From NCBI GenBank assembly GCA_034440635.1, contig JAOTON010002243.1, forward strand, positions 962,501 through 1,026,500: a stretch of 64,000 nucleotides of DNA, read 5' to 3'. Positions within the stretch are counted from its first letter, which is position 1. Each line of letters begins with the position of its first letter. The DNA is from Lepas anatifera. Its lineage: Eukaryota > Arthropoda > Thecostraca > Lepadidae. The translations under genes were made by a program, and so were the position numbers. Positions 24,081 to 37,320 of this stretch are shown here, piece after piece. A model generated the notes under the pieces. The model was not told where the DNA came from and searched no databases. It saw nothing but the letters and a program-made list of their open reading frames with translations.

Positions 24081-25540
24081 ACCTCTCGATGCTCTTAGCT
24101 CATATGGTTTTGGAAAGTGGCTCATTGAGCTTTGAAGCGTATGTTTTCCGCCAAAATGATATATTGCTTTAAACTGAGCAAGAACCGGGTCTAACTTCAT
24201 CCGGCCGCTTTAAAATAGTATAAATAGATAAGAAACGAACAAGAAAACGGGTTTTAGCGGAAATTGAGCAATCTGCCAACTCACCCACAATGCTTCCACG
24301 AAAAGAAGATTCGGCCACATATACGTTTCCGGCCAACAAGCTAATGTTTGTGCCAAGCGCACCAAATTCTACAACATCACTCCACAAAGAAGCACTACTG
24401 CCTTACGCTGCTCCTCTGAACGTGTGAAAATATTGGATACATATCACTGTCAAAGGGTACCCGGCACACTGTCAGCGATAGCATCAGCTTCGGCAGCCTT
24501 CAAAAGCCGAGATGTGTTCCATCCATTCAGTCTTCAGATGGTGGCATTGCCAACACAGTGCCAATACCCTATGGGGTTTCCCTGGTTTTTCCTTTGACAC
24601 TACCTCCAAGTTTTCAAGCTAGGATCTCGCCTACCGATAAAGATCCTGCAAGATCCTGCACGCCTCTGCGCGTGGACTGGACACTCAATGCGTTAAGATG
24701 CAAAAACTTTTCGGTCGTCCGGCAAGTAATCCGTCTTTTTTGTGCCAGGTATCAACATTTTTGGCGATACATGTGTGGTTTGAAGCTGCGTTGGTGACAC
24801 TTCGACACTTTTTCCAGCCTCTGGGCTCTATGCTGCGCATGTTTGATAGTACCTTACATAATAAAACGATGCCCCTATATCATGGTTTCTCATATATGGC
24901 ACCCAAATGGAATCACCTCTGACAACGGAACCTGGCTCACCACCACCTGCCACCGGGTGTACGTCACGACTCCCATTTGCCATTGGCGGCTCGACTGCAG
25001 AGGTCGGGCTGTGCGTGAGATGAGGCTCGGTTCAGTTCACTCCGGAGCCGAGGTCATTAGCGGCAGATTCAGGTCACGTGGCCGTGAGATGAGGCCACAG
25101 AGAATGTCCGGCTCCGCCAACAGCCGGCCGTCTCAAACGCAGCAGCTCACGTCCGTCAATACAAGCCAGGCGATTGTCCGAGTGGACGCTATACACCTGA
25201 GCTGCGCTCTTCAACAGCGGACAAGTCAATAGCCTTTCAGGTTCTGCTTCCTATGGGGCACAGTTACGTTCTAGCAAGTTTCGTATTCAGAACACGACAA
25301 AAGCTTTATTTCTGAGGCAGGATTGTTTCAAGAGCGGATTGTTTCAATAAAATAATAACCATTTTTCAGATGTTTTGCTTTAAAGACAAAAATACCCACC
25401 CAATATTCCAGTTACTTCTTCCTCAGGTCGAAACATCCCCTGTTCCTGTGTTTTTGTACTTGAATTTATCACTTATTCTGAATCGTACGTGAGGTTTACC
25501 ATTTTAATTACTAAAGTTACATCTTCCTATGGTGTTGAAT
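24081..25540. other. unassigned intronic stretch
   Basis: No supportable gene or repeat. A GC-richer part at 24930-25200 has no recognised content. Confidence 0.4.
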
Positions 25541-25550
25541 AAGCTCTCCT

Positions 25551-25661
25551 GTCATAATTTTTGGGGCTTATCGACGCACCAACTGCTAGGGTCATATGGC
25601 GTCGCCAGCTCTCACCCTGTTGGAAGGGTTTCTCGGGTCCAGCCTGATCCTTGCTCAGGGA
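25551..25661 (+). mobile_element. short retroposon-like repeat, copy S1
   Basis: 111-bp insertion related to 50860-50981 and 51742-51819, all containing TTGGGGCTTATCG- or TTGGGGTTTCACG-like starts, then CACTGCCGGG-like and GGCGTCGCCA-like blocks. Flanked by AAGCTCTCCT (25541-25550) and AAGCTCTACT (25662-25671), a 10-bp duplication with one mismatch. Variable duplications of 9-13 bp across the family suggest target-primed or other endonuclease-mediated insertion. No tRNA-like head was seen. Confidence 0.7.
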
Positions 25662-25977
25662 AAGCTCTACTACTAAGAACCAATTTAGTTCGTTGCAATA
25701 TGAGCAAGAGTTTGTTTTTGCTTCCCATCCGCGGGTATTTTCAGGTGCTTGCACCACACACTCGGTGGTTACAGCAGGATGTGGATGAGGAAGGTCTCAC
25801 GGAAACGCACAACGCTGGTATGCGGGGTTACGGTCTTGTGGGAAAACTTGATATCCACATGTACCTGAATTGATACCGGTGCCTAAAAGTGCAAGTTTCG
25901 TTCTAGCACAACACCTATTCCCATCTGTAAGCTTTTCATTAGCCTGACGGACCAGGCCGGGTCGGGTCTCTCATATG

Positions 25978-27010
25978 TTAACACCCGCCCCGGTGGGTCT
26001 CCGAGCCACCTTCTTCATGGTGGGGGTCAAACACCCCCTCAAACTCGGCTCGTATACGGGATAGTGAAGAAAAAACGCGAACGCTGGCGAATAGCTCATA
26101 CAAATTCATAAAGAAACTACATTGGTCACTTTTTGGCTCAGGTCAATATTGAGGTCATAATAGGTCAAAGAAGGTGGCATGTTAGAGAAGAGTTTCAGGG
26201 CTCTAGCGTCTGACAGAGTTGAATTGGAGGCTCTAGCGTCTGGCACTACTTGAGTTAGAATCATTTTTAGGCACCATTTGCTTTCTCTTGTAACGGGAAA
26301 CCGAATGATGTATAGCATGCGAAGAATATGAGTTATGTTATACTAGATCAAAACAAAAAATAGCCTGACCTGAGGTCAGGTTAAGGTCACTTTTTGATCT
26401 TGCATAGTGAATATGCACATCAGTCGACTCGCAATAACAATCTAAACGTAATGGTATCAACATAAAAGCTTTATAATCATTTTCTGTAACCTTATTGACC
26501 TAGGTCAGAAAATCTGCTTAAGTAGCCCAGATGACCTCTCAGACGTCACAGGTAAACAAATGCAGCATGAGGGGCCCAGGATACCTCGATTTTGAGAATA
26601 TGAAGGTATTCTCAGCTGTATCTACACAAATACAGCCCACTTCCTGTTTTCCCATGCATTTATAATGGAGAGGTAATGATCCGTACCTGACCTTAGGTCA
26701 TCGATATGAAAAATCCAGGAATATGTGTTGTAATACTCGAAGGGCCTATTATGTGGCATATGCTCCAATTCGATAGATTCGCCCTTTTCTAATGTATGCC
26801 ACCTTTAACATGTTTGGAGGTGAGGTCACTTAACCTGCACTGATGGCCTGACCTGAGATGACCCAACCTTAAAATTTCAGAAAAGTTGCAGAATTTATCA
26901 AAGATAAGGTATGCCAAGTACGGCAGCCTTCCGCACCGCCGTTTTTTTCGTACCGCCCGAAAAACCTGAGGAGGGAGATCAAACACCCCCCTCACCGGGG
27001 CGAGGTTTAA
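25978..27010 (+). mobile_element. family-C TTAA element (copy C2)
   Basis: Begins TTAACACCCGCCCCGGTGGG, ends CACCGGGGCGAGGTTTAA, TTAA at both sides, 1,033 bp. Interior carries TGACCTGAGGTCAGGTTAAGGTCA-like clusters (about 26366-26390). No transposase. Confidence 0.8.
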
Positions 27011-28144
27011 ATTATATCCATATGTGGCAAGGAAGCTCGCGGACAAGCTAGATGAAGATGGATTGAGAAAATATAGCATTATTTAAATTGTACTGGTCGT
27101 ATGTTTGAAAAAAACTGCTGGTTTCAATATCTTTGCACAAGCTAGCTGGTAAAATATCCTAAGCTTTTCTAATTTCTTGTTCTCTATTGGTAAATCTAAT
27201 TTCCGCTTCTTACAGTTTTTCCTTAGTCTTCTTTGTTGTCAACACTTATCTTTTTTCCCTTTGCTAGCTCTGCCATATGAGTCATTTGGTGGAAATTTGT
27301 GGGACGACTACAGCGCTCGGCGTTTCAAAGGTTTAGCTGCAACGCTATACCGAGACCAAGCACGACCAGGACCAAACAATGAAAGCGGCGGCAAGGGCGT
27401 GTATAAGGTTCTATGGGAAGCTGAAGAGTAGTTGGAGGACGACGCCGAAATGTCTGCACAGGGCTGGAAAAAACCCGCCAATTCACCAAGCAGGGATTGC
27501 GACAGAACTTGGCTAGTGAAAATATTCCGTGCGACAGATAACGTCTACTAAATTGGAACTCCAGCAGCCGCCAAGAAAACAAAAAAGCTCCCAGGGAGCC
27601 GGGTCCTTACGCTCCTAAAAACCTCGATACACAGACAGATACAGGAGGCAAGGGGGCATATGACACCCCCTCCCCACACACTCCCATTAGCCCTCGCCTC
27701 CATCTGAAATGCTCACGAGCCCCTTGAAATGTGGATGGCGCCACCTAAACTGCCCCTCCCACTCCCACCCCTTCAGTATGCAGGTACCGCACCCCCACAA
27801 TAGGATTTTCCGTACAAAAAGGCTTCCTCATGGTTCCGATGGCGCCTCAGCTTATACGCTCCTTTTTCACGCGATCGGAAATCCTAGACCCGCCTATGTC
27901 CGTTAGACGATTCAATAGATAAGACTTTCTGGCGAATGAAATAGGTAATCACAATTATCTAATTAGTAGTCGCGTTCCTTTGCTGTTTTTCTACGGCAGG
28001 GCTGCTGAGTTCAATGACCCCAGACAGTGTGGAAGCGACAGTGAGAATCGGCGACAGCGGCCTTGGGCGACAGCCAGACTTGCCGGATATACAGGGCCCG
28101 GCCAGTCCCGACGGCAAATCTGAACCATTGAAATCCCTATTCAC
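27011..28144. other. unassigned intronic stretch
   Basis: The plus strand is open at 27177-27431, preceded by a pyrimidine-rich stretch ending in CTAG near 27267. The peptide matches no family I know, so I do not call an exon. Confidence 0.35.
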
Positions 28145-28337
28145 CAGGGGCGCCGCCACGGAATTTGCACAGGGGGACATACCCAGGCTGGTGCTGACTG
28201 GATGAAGCGAATTTGGGGAGTATTCAGTGCCTGGCAGCATTAATAACAGTGAATCCAAAAATTTGGGAGGGGGAACGTCCCCCCTGGTTTGCCAACAGGG
28301 GGACACTTCCCCCGTCCCCCTGCTTTTAGCGCCCATG
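28145..28337 (-). mobile_element. short hAT-like MITE with CATGGGCGC end
   Basis: The minus strand begins CATGGGCGCTAAAAGCAGGG and ends near GGCGGCGCCCCTG, i.e. CAGGGGCGCC inverted. It shares a GGGGGAC...GTCCCCCTGTTGGC hairpin and TTAATGCTG block with the insertion at 52430-52585. The flanking octamers match at only 5 of 8 positions, so the duplication is uncertain. Confidence 0.6.
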
Positions 28338-31300
28338 CAGTTTACTGTCGCAAACAATGGGCATGCTCCAGACCCTCTTATTAAAATCCGAGGGATCTTG
28401 GTGCCAGACTTTTTCTTTCAGGAAATACCTACTGGCCTTGAAAAATCCCCAAGATAAATGACGTAAAGAAACGTAAAAAATAAACTTTTATTGCCTCGTT
28501 CTTTGTTATGACAATTATGACTCACGTGTTACAATCCCTTGCGCCATTTGTCTTGTGTAATTTTTGGAAAAACACCTGGCACTAAAAGCTCTTGGATTTT
28601 TACACGAGGGTCTGGAACGTACTTCAAACTCTAGCGGTGTCGGTCAAATTTTCTTTGCATTATGGCGTATGTCGTTTGTAAAGGTATCTTGGGTTTTAAA
28701 TGCCTATTTGATTCATCTCGAGTAGGTTAGCATGTGAAAATTGTTTTAGCGAAATACCATTAATAGCAGAAGACTGGAAAGTACCGCTTTGAGTGCCAGC
28801 GTTGAATGTAACTTGCTAAAAAAGCTCAAAATAGAATGCAGTTTGCCTTCGTACATGTAAGTATATCCTATCAACAATAATCTGCGGCCGCACACCGTTA
28901 AGGAAAGGAAGATAAATGGATGGGAGGACAATTCTAAGTTTCCTTACCTGCCCCAAAATGGGTAAAAGCTGCCCCAAACCGGTTGTTCTTCCGTAAGGCT
29001 GCCCCAATGAGCTCTTGTCAAAACTCGCCATGCTGATTCGGCCATGACCCCCAAAGCAATAAAAGGGTCCAAACTCTCGTATGGCCTATTTTCTAGCCAA
29101 CTAGTGTTTCATAATTGAGTAATTGGGGAAATATCCATCAGTAAAAACTATTTGGACTGCTTTTGAGCATTTGCAAGATACCTATCTCTAATTGATAGCG
29201 AAAAATGTATTGGCTGCACCAGATAAATTGGGCCCATTGACTCCGTCAGTCAGTACTCTCTGTAGAAAGTATACTCAAGTATACTTGACCTATTCTCATG
29301 TGCATGGGCTCGGCTTCCCCCTAAGCAACCTGCTGGATCTGCACCTGATCAGGCAGCATTTGAAACTCCTGGTCTTGGAGAGTTGCCATGCTGGAAATTG
29401 TGACAAGCAGTCCCAATACCCACTTCACCCAATAATGGGCTACTTGATCCATGTTCGTTCTTAAATGTGAGAGCTCTTAAGACCAGTTTAAAGGGAACAT
29501 GACACCTTAATATGACATGAACTGAGAAAGCCATGTGATACAAGATGCCAAGACACCACTTGAGCACCATTTCATTTGTTCAAGGTTTTACTGTTTGCAG
29601 AACAAATTTAAAGAAATTTAAATCAAAAGAAATTTACTCCTGTTGACCCTGTCCTCCTTGGTCATGTTTACACTTTATGACACAAAAATTAGGCAAGTTA
29701 CCTATGTTATGCTCAACCCTGCTCCACGTGCTGAGGGAACAAAGTTTTCTTTTTTGGTCGTCTTAAAAACCCACATGCTAAACATACTATTGTTACTGTT
29801 TATTGTACATGGGTATGTATAACTTGCTTATTGACTGTGTTTAAGCTCAAAATATGATTAAATATCTAAAAAAAGAGAAGAAATAATGTATGTTGCTTTG
29901 GTTCTGTAATTTTTAGCTAAAAACATTTGTTTGTATTCATATTCATTATTGGCACAAATCAAATAGGTAAATAGCATTGCCAGCTCATGGCCCCATTTGA
30001 TATCACAATAATTTGGATATTTTTCATTACTAGCAGAGGAAAATTAACTCAAAATATAACAAAATATTAGTCCTAGCAATGCCATATAACCCTGGAAGTT
30101 AATGGTTAAACCACAATGATTATTTTTATTGAAATTATCAGTCTTATCATTTTTTTACAGAGAAATAGGTCAAATCTATTATTTTTAGCATGGATTTTCC
30201 CTGGAAGCACTACAATTTTGAATTATTTCAAGTTGTCATCTTCTTTTAGAAAAAAGAAACTCAACAGGCCACTAGGAAATAAAATGGGCTGCCCCTCTCC
30301 TGGTTTAGCTGTAATTTGTAAGATTTTGAGAAGCTTTACTTGAATAATAAAACCAGTGGTTGAATTTTCTTTGAATATTTGTTTCAAATTCACAAAGCTG
30401 CTTCTTAAAAATGTGCTTGAAACATATTTCCAAATTTCATTGAACCATATGTGTAACAAATATAACAGAATATCATTCTTAGTGACTATAACATGCTAAG
30501 GAACTTAGCTTAACGGGAGTTTTAGGCAGATCTACGACCGACTTTCCGAGCTTTGTATGTTGTTTTGTACCAGCATGCAACTTATCCCTGGTGCGACAGT
30601 TTTGGTCGTATGAATTCTGGTTGGCGACAGTTTTGACATGTTTTCCTCCCCTGTGTCTTCAGTCGGAGCACTCGTCAGCTGCGACCAGTGCCGCACCGTC
30701 AGACCTAGTTGTGAACATTGCGCTCTCCAGAACCTTTCATACGGCTTCACAAAACAGAAAAGTACATGCAAAACACAGTTCATGTAGGTATTCTCAGTAT
30801 TCTCGGTATACACAGTTCAACACAGTTCAAAGTTCAGCAAAACACGGTACATACTGTTTACTTCCTAGTCGTTAACATCGAAATTAAAAGGCTTTTAGCT
30901 TTCTGCTCTATGTATGTACGGCTCACCTTTATGGTTTCAGGCGACAGCGTTGTTCGGGCATAACGTCTTCTCCGCGTATATCATGCAAAGCTTCAACGCT
31001 GTTGTGCTGTTTGAAACATTTGGCCGTATTTCAACTCTACGTGCATTTCTGTCAGCAAGGAAGGCCTAGCAATAAAAATAGAACGGTATATGGCTTAATG
31101 CAGGAAACTATTGACCACTGCAAGTAAGTTCCACTCTCTCCAGTACCAGTTGGCCTTACAAAACAACTGTCCAAGCTTACTTTGCTGAACCTTTGAGACA
31201 TGCCATGACCAATCGACCAGTCAAGACAGCGAGATTTAACACCCTCATGCCATAGATTTTTATCTTTTTGTCAAAGGGGCGGCTATTAGTGGTGCTGATT

Positions 31301-32822
31301 TCGTCTTTGATGTTTGTTTTGCTCGGTGACGAACGCTTGAAAATAAAAACCTGGGGTATGTTGAGCATTTGGGCTTACATAGGTGCACACCATTTTTGGA
31401 AAACGGTTTTCACCTTTTTTTGCAAATAGAAGATCGGATTTGTGTGCAGTTGATACAAAACGATGACGTTTTCTGGATGGCCAGGGAAATATTTCTGAAG
31501 TTTGTGGTTTGAATAAATGAAATGTTTGCAAAATGTGGAGCCTCTGTGAAATATCATTCCGCTATGGCTTTTCTCAAACATTGTATGTCACTTCATGTCC
31601 CATGTCTCTAACTAGAAATCCAGAATTAAACGACAGAGAATCTTCAAAAGTTAGGTAGCGATCTCTTAATCACCAAATTAACAAATTAATTCCCCATTCC
31701 CACTCTCGATACTTCTGTGAGTCACCGTGGGCCGCTGCCGCTACCACTATGGAGCGTATTGTGACGTCCCCTCTTATGGAACCGATGGAATCATGAGTGG
31801 ACCATAGTCTAAGAAACCAAGAAGTGTCTTAAGGGACATTGGAAGCATTTCTAGCGACCGACTCCCCTCCCCTAAAACTGACTCATTTATGGCACTGTCC
31901 ACAACAAAACTTTCAGTGCAAACTGACTTCAACTTACTTGTTGGGTCGAAACCCTCGGGTTGTCGACTCTAATACCTATTCTGCCTTATAGGTCACCGTC
32001 TGGCTTCTTTGTTATCAACCTGGGTGGGAGACCGATCTTGACCGAGTTACATTCATATTTTTAGGGCCTCTTGGCCAATTGTGGTTGTCAGACAGATTGA
32101 TATTCTATGAGGTGTGGGATTGTGTTTGTCTGTTTATTGTTATGGTTTGTTCTTAAATATAAACAATATACATGTGAATTTGACCTCACTGGTATTTTTA
32201 GTAATTGATGGATATGTTTGCCATACAAAAAACACGACGGACCAGGAGATCTCGGTTTTGTGGGTGGGTTTAGGTGGATGGTTTTAATTCGGTGGTACTA
32301 TTATATTGGATCGATGAGGGTTGATGATATTTCCGGCGTTCATTTGTTGAATTATTTTGTTGTTCCTATTAAAGACTTTTATTATTTCTGGGTTTGTAAA
32401 TGTGGTGTTCGAGATCACGACTCTTAAATGTGTAATTGTTAGCTGTTCGGTGTTGAACGCCGGTCAAAATATCTTTTTTTATTACGACTGGCGCACGAAA
32501 ATGTTTTTTTTAAACATGGTGATTTACATTTTTTTTTGTGGAAGTTTTCATTTTCAGATTGAAACGAAACAGACTTTGATTCAAGATCTAATATCAAAAT
32601 AATCACATTCTTTTCTAAATTAAAAAAAAACTTACATTTGAGAAATAAACGTTCTAGCCATTTTTGTCAACAAATATATTTTTAATGTGGCCAGAGATTC
32701 GTGTAAAATGTATCTACAGTAAAATTGTGCATCTGGGTCTCTTCTACCAGGCACAATCCTCCAGTTTTAGTCATGATCTGTTATCGACGTCAAAATGGGC
32801 AATAGCATGTGCGCTTGTGAGC
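28338..32822. other. unassigned intronic stretch
   Basis: About 4.5 kb of AT-rich sequence. One isolated TTAAAGGGAACATGACACC terminus sits at 29488, like the ends at 32823 and 47226, but no matching right end was found. Nothing else recognised. Confidence 0.4.
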
Positions 32823-33597
32823 TTAAAGGGAATGGACCACTTTGTCGAAATTCTACAAAGAACAGTTTAAGAACAAGAGAGGTCTGAAAATGAGAAAAAA
32901 ACATTTTTCCCCACTTCCATAGGCTAAGAACAGGAATATCTCTTATTTTCTAATAATAAGTGACCTCATCAAAATGGCAGTTTTAATAGTGAAATCCCAA
33001 ATATTGATCATAGACTCGCTGTAACAGCCCATTCACAGCGTTTCCGCATGACACAATTTGTGTGCAGTACAAGAAGTACTGGTGCAAAAACTACACGTCA
33101 GAAGTCGTTGCGGTAGCCGTGTTTATTGAGTGGTCGAACGATAATGCACATTTCTGATGTAAATAAACAATTTCAGAGTTCGATTTTGACAAAAAAATTG
33201 ATACTTCTTCCTACAAGTCCAGGGGAGGAACAATGTGATGTGTGTTGCAGTCATTGGGCGCAATTTGGACCAAACGCACAGTGACTGGACGCTAATTTTC
33301 CCGAGGCTTTCGGTCCACAGGCAATTGCATGCTGGTTCACGCGATAGAATGGTATTTTCAGCGAGTGGATGAAGATCAGGGCTTACGGCCAATCACATTA
33401 CTGCTACCATATAGAAGTTATTCCTTCAGGGTTTGAAATAAGCCAATAAGCCCCCTTACTTTGAGCTTTAAAGCTGGCGGAAATTTTATATCGAGAGCTT
33501 TGGGTGAAATTAAATATGTCAATAGTGATTTCTCAACACGCTCTAAAAATGCTATCTCAGTTCAAAACGCATTATTAAAGTGGGACACTCCCTTTAA
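32823..33597. mobile_element. TTAA-flanked AGGG-ended MITE (family K)
   Basis: Left end TTAAAGGGAATGGACCACTT; right end reverse-complemented TTAAAGGGAGTGTCCCACTT. TTAA on both sides, 775 bp, no transposase. Different from families A-C. TTAA targets with AGGG-type ends fit Kolobok or piggyBac-like mobilisation. It ends about 295 bp from the Ig exon. Confidence 0.75.
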
Positions 33598-33891
33598 GCT
33601 CGTAAAGGCCTGTTCGTAGATCACGTAACACAAATCTGTATGATCCCCTCAGGTAAAACATTTCGAAACCCATGTGCCTCGTTTGATAATACTGTGGCTG
33701 GCTACCCTATCTCTCTTGGAGATATCTCGTAATTTATGGACGGTCTCAACATTTCGGCGAAAACGTTATGCACAGATTTTGCACACGACACTTTAAAATG
33801 TTTGCCGACATTTCCAGCACGTACCTTTTTTCAGCAGCGCGTGTAAAATCTGTTCGTATAAGGATAAAGTCTGCTCAGAACACAAGCCTAC

Positions 33892-33989
33892 CTTGGCTGG
33901 TGGATCGGCTAAAACGAAGCAGGTGAGTTTGATGGAGTAGCCCTCTCCGGTGTAGACGGTGCTGCGCTCCACCTCCACCTCCGGCTCAT
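33892..33989 (-). CDS. Ig-domain cell-adhesion protein, exon (N-terminal half of Ig fold)
   Basis: This 98-bp internal exon encodes DEPEVEVERSTVYTGEGYS followed by IKLTCFVLADPPAK: the A-B strands of an Ig domain with the first disulfide Cys (KLTC). The acceptor is CCTGCGCAG before ATGAG; the donor is CCAAG before GTAGGC. It starts with the last two bases of a split codon and ends in phase 0, matching the phase-0 start of 3904-4084. The PEVEVER...GEGY motif is typical of the start of the third Ig domain in Klingon/Lachesin-like arthropod proteins (from memory). The gene runs right to left. Exons upstream of 33989 were not recognised in the window. This exon may look isolated to a gene finder because its partner is nearly 30 kb away. 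Confidence 0.8.
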
Positions 33990-36900
33990 CTGCGCAGGCC
34001 CAACACACTGATATACTGCTAATGACAATGCCAGGAGACAAAGGACATTCAAACCGGAGTGGACGTATTTAAAAAGGCATTGGCTTCATTATGAGGTGCA
34101 AAAAACACTAACCAGGTGCATAAGTGAACAATGAGGGATAAATGCATAGAAAATGTTTTACTAGGTATCTCAGTTGTTCTTTTTGCACAATCCTGTAGAA
34201 GACAACTGGTGCACACTGCCGGGAAAACTTGCTACTGTTTATGTTATAATGATCAGAAAATATTTCTGTTCAAGCTCCTTCCCCATGTAAAATGTAGAGG
34301 TCAAGGATCTTACCAACTCGTCCACGCTCGTGGGTAGCCAAATGAGGTTCAAGGACCAGAACTTAGGTAGCCAATCACGGAGAATGGACAGACATCAAGA
34401 ATTGCACTTACCAGCACAAACCAAGTATTTCCACGATCTTACCGCCACGTGAAAAGAACGATCCATAACATGCAATGCTGCCTTGACTGATTTTGGGTAC
34501 CATTATAACTTTAGTGACGGACGATACAAATTAGTGACAAATAATTTATCCTTACTCACTCGCATTATTTCGCAGCTAAGTTAGAGATGGGTAGGTAACC
34601 ATATCGGCAACGAAATTGACCCATATAAAGCCATGAGATAAAGGTACTCTAATTTGTGATGACATGACAACGGTTATATTCATTCTCTTATATGAATTCG
34701 ACCATTTATTTTGGAAAAGAAGAGAAAACTTTAAAGTCTGTATCAGGATTCATAGTGAAATTACTCCGCATAAGATAGTAACACCACTGCTTACGTTGTA
34801 CTTGAGGACTCGTTTTACGGAATTAGGGATGGTCTGGTAGCCAGACTGGCAACAAAAATTACGATTAGGGACCATAGGTAGCCACTTGGGTAACCACAAA
34901 GTTTTGCGTTTCTGGCGCCGGAGTAGCGAGAAGAAAACAGTCAGAAATACGTGTTGAAGCTGCTGTGTGGGTATCTTACTTACTAAGAGGCTGTAGTTGA
35001 GCTAAATCAAAACAGGAGGTTTTGTTGTCAGTGATAAACCCACTACCAAATCCTATATAATATGCCGCAGCCAGAGAAACGTAGGACAAAGTGAAGTCTG
35101 CCAGGTCTCAAAAGCCCAGGAGAGTAGTGTCATTTGAGGGTGTCCATTAGAGCACACATCTTAATCAAGTGCATGCGAGATATCCAAACTGTAGACCTGT
35201 GGAGATCAAGATGAGAGTTGCAAGTTCTGGCTTTGCACCTAGAAAATTATATGCTGTTTGGTGCCCATGAAGTCAGGTAAACTGCAGGTAGGTTTCTTTG
35301 GTGCCTACCTAGGTCAATTTTATCAAATCAAGCTTAACAAAATTGTGATGATTCCACCAAAGTTTCCACTGAGCAGGTGAATGTGGTGATGCTCATTGAT
35401 CTGCTTCAATCTTTCTAGGATTTTCTGGATGATGGTTGAGGTATTAAGAGGTACTTGTCCTCTGGCTGAGTACCTGTATTTGGTTGCAGGCATTGGATAT
35501 ATGGAAATTATATGTATTCTTTTAACAAAATGTAAAGTGAATGTATCCTTCAAGTAGCTTTAGTCCCAGCGTGTTGACTGCTACCGTCAAATGGTGGTTG
35601 TCTGCTATCTTAGCAATGATAATCTAAGCAATTTTTGATCATAGCAAGCAGTTGCAGTAAGGGTACTAGACTCTGACAACACATATATTTTTCATGCCTT
35701 TTTGAATTAGGTATTTGATAACATTTTTGACTGATTAACATGCGCAGCTAATGGACACGTGCTTCTATTACAGCACATGTAATCACTTGTAATCACTGCA
35801 CATATACTTAACCTTTCGCTGTTTGGTACTAAGAATATGCTATATGTAATTCATTAGTCTCTAAATCTCAGTAAATTTAATTCCTTTCATACTTCAACTT
35901 TTTTAAGGGAAATTTTTTACTCACTAAGACATATCTTCTGGGAGCAGTTTAAAGCCTCAGTTCACGCAAAAGTTTATTTCACTTCAGGTAGCCACGTTGT
36001 TCGCATCAAGGATATGTGGGTAGCCAACCTGAGATGTTCTTGACCTCTGGTAAGATTGAATATTAAATAGCGTCAAGGTGTTGATATCAAAATAGTGCCA
36101 CCTGTTCCCGAATCACAAGCCAATGATGGCTACAATAGTCAGCGACTGCCGTGTTTTGTATTGCCATTCGTGTGTTTGTCTTGTATTACTTGGTTGATGT
36201 TTGCATCGATACTATTGTCGATTCAAACATCACGCTTATATAAATCAGTGACCTTGGCATCTCATCATTGTTTTATCACTCATGCTTAGTGAGGCCAAAC
36301 CAAGATTCCTTTACTACAACTTACGTTTACGCTTAAGTTTTTTTACGTTGACAATGGGCGTCCGAATTTATTCATATCGATCAAAAACTGCAATATTCCT
36401 CTAATATAGCACGAAAGGTAAGATTTCCCTTTGCAAATACCTGAAAAATACTCCATCGAGCATTAATTTCCAATGTCGAGTATCTTATTATTTAGAGCAA
36501 AGGACTAAAAACTAGAGAGTAACCAGGAGCTAGACAAATAGATGACTTTTACCCATTGTGAACCAAGACAGCTTTATAAAAGGTACGTTCACGAGAAGGC
36601 ATGAGCCGTAGCTGTGTCATATTTTGCTTTAAAGATACAAAACAATGGGTAAAGTGCACCCTATTTCATTTTTGTGACAACAATGCATATCAAAAATAGA
36701 CTAGACTTGGACTAAATTCCTTGTATATTCATAACCACAAGACAATTTTAACTAAACCGTCACTAGTTTACAAGAAGCAAATTGACACCACACCACTTTG
36801 CGCTCTAGTTGAATGATCGGCGCCAGTAACTGCAATATTCCTTTAATATGGTGCCATTGATATCAAACTAACTGATTTCTGCTTTGCGAATGCCCCCAAA

Positions 36901-37100
36901 AAAACTTCAGGCATTTGAACGAAACCTCTACTCAGCCTTTTAGGACGTTTTCTGGGACAAATAAATGCTACATTTGTCTAAACTCCACACGTTTAGGGTC
37001 ATTTTCTAGGTAAAAAAGACCAAATATTACAAATATATTCCCAAAAGGTGTCTATTTTGCTTGGGGGAGCTAGCAAAACACTTCACCTTGGTAAAGTTTT
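33990..37100. other. unassigned stretch with GGTAGCCA motifs
   Basis: Presumed intron upstream of the Ig exon. The motif GGTAGCCA recurs irregularly at 34330-34910 and 35990-36030. This may be an old repeat, but no unit length could be fixed. No further Ig exon was found. Confidence 0.35.
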
Positions 37101-37320
37101 CAATGTCCAATATAGGTAAAGGGATATTCTTGAGCCATTGTGACGTCACTACATGTTGGCTCGTGGCCAGGGGCTGATTGTAAGCTACCAAAACACGGAG
37201 GCAAAAGTCTGGAACATTCAATTCAAATATAAAACGGGTTTAAGTGTTGAATATTGGTAAAGGGAAAACCTAGAGCCCTGATGACGTCACAACATGGTGA
37301 GTGGTGACCAGGGACTCGGG
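37101..37320 (+). repeat. direct duplicate with TGACGTCAC core
   Basis: Two copies about 140 bp apart (37101-37190 and 37240-37320), each with AATAT-GGTAAAGGGA, then GAGCC, then TGACGTCAC, then GTGGCCAGGG/GTGACCAGGG. A related stretch with TGACGTCAGCATATG lies near 57502. Confidence 0.6.

Larger units (their letters stand above)
4085..33891 (-). other. about 29.8-kb intron of the Ig-domain gene
   Basis: Interval between the donor at 33891 (AAG before GTAGGC on the minus strand) and the acceptor ending at 4085. It splits one Ig domain between the first Cys and the Trp. It holds most of the transposons and minisatellites listed below, in both orientations. No other host exon was recognised inside it. 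Confidence 0.75.

Noticed and set aside
27177..27431. Possible host exon after a pyrimidine-rich CTAG
   Set aside because: The peptide matches no family I know and there is no clear partner exon or donor; left as unassigned.
34290..36060. Inverted-repeat element suggested by AGAGGTCAAG and CTTGACCTCT with GGTAGCCA motifs
   Set aside because: The matches are short and out of order between the two ends, so no element boundary can be supported.
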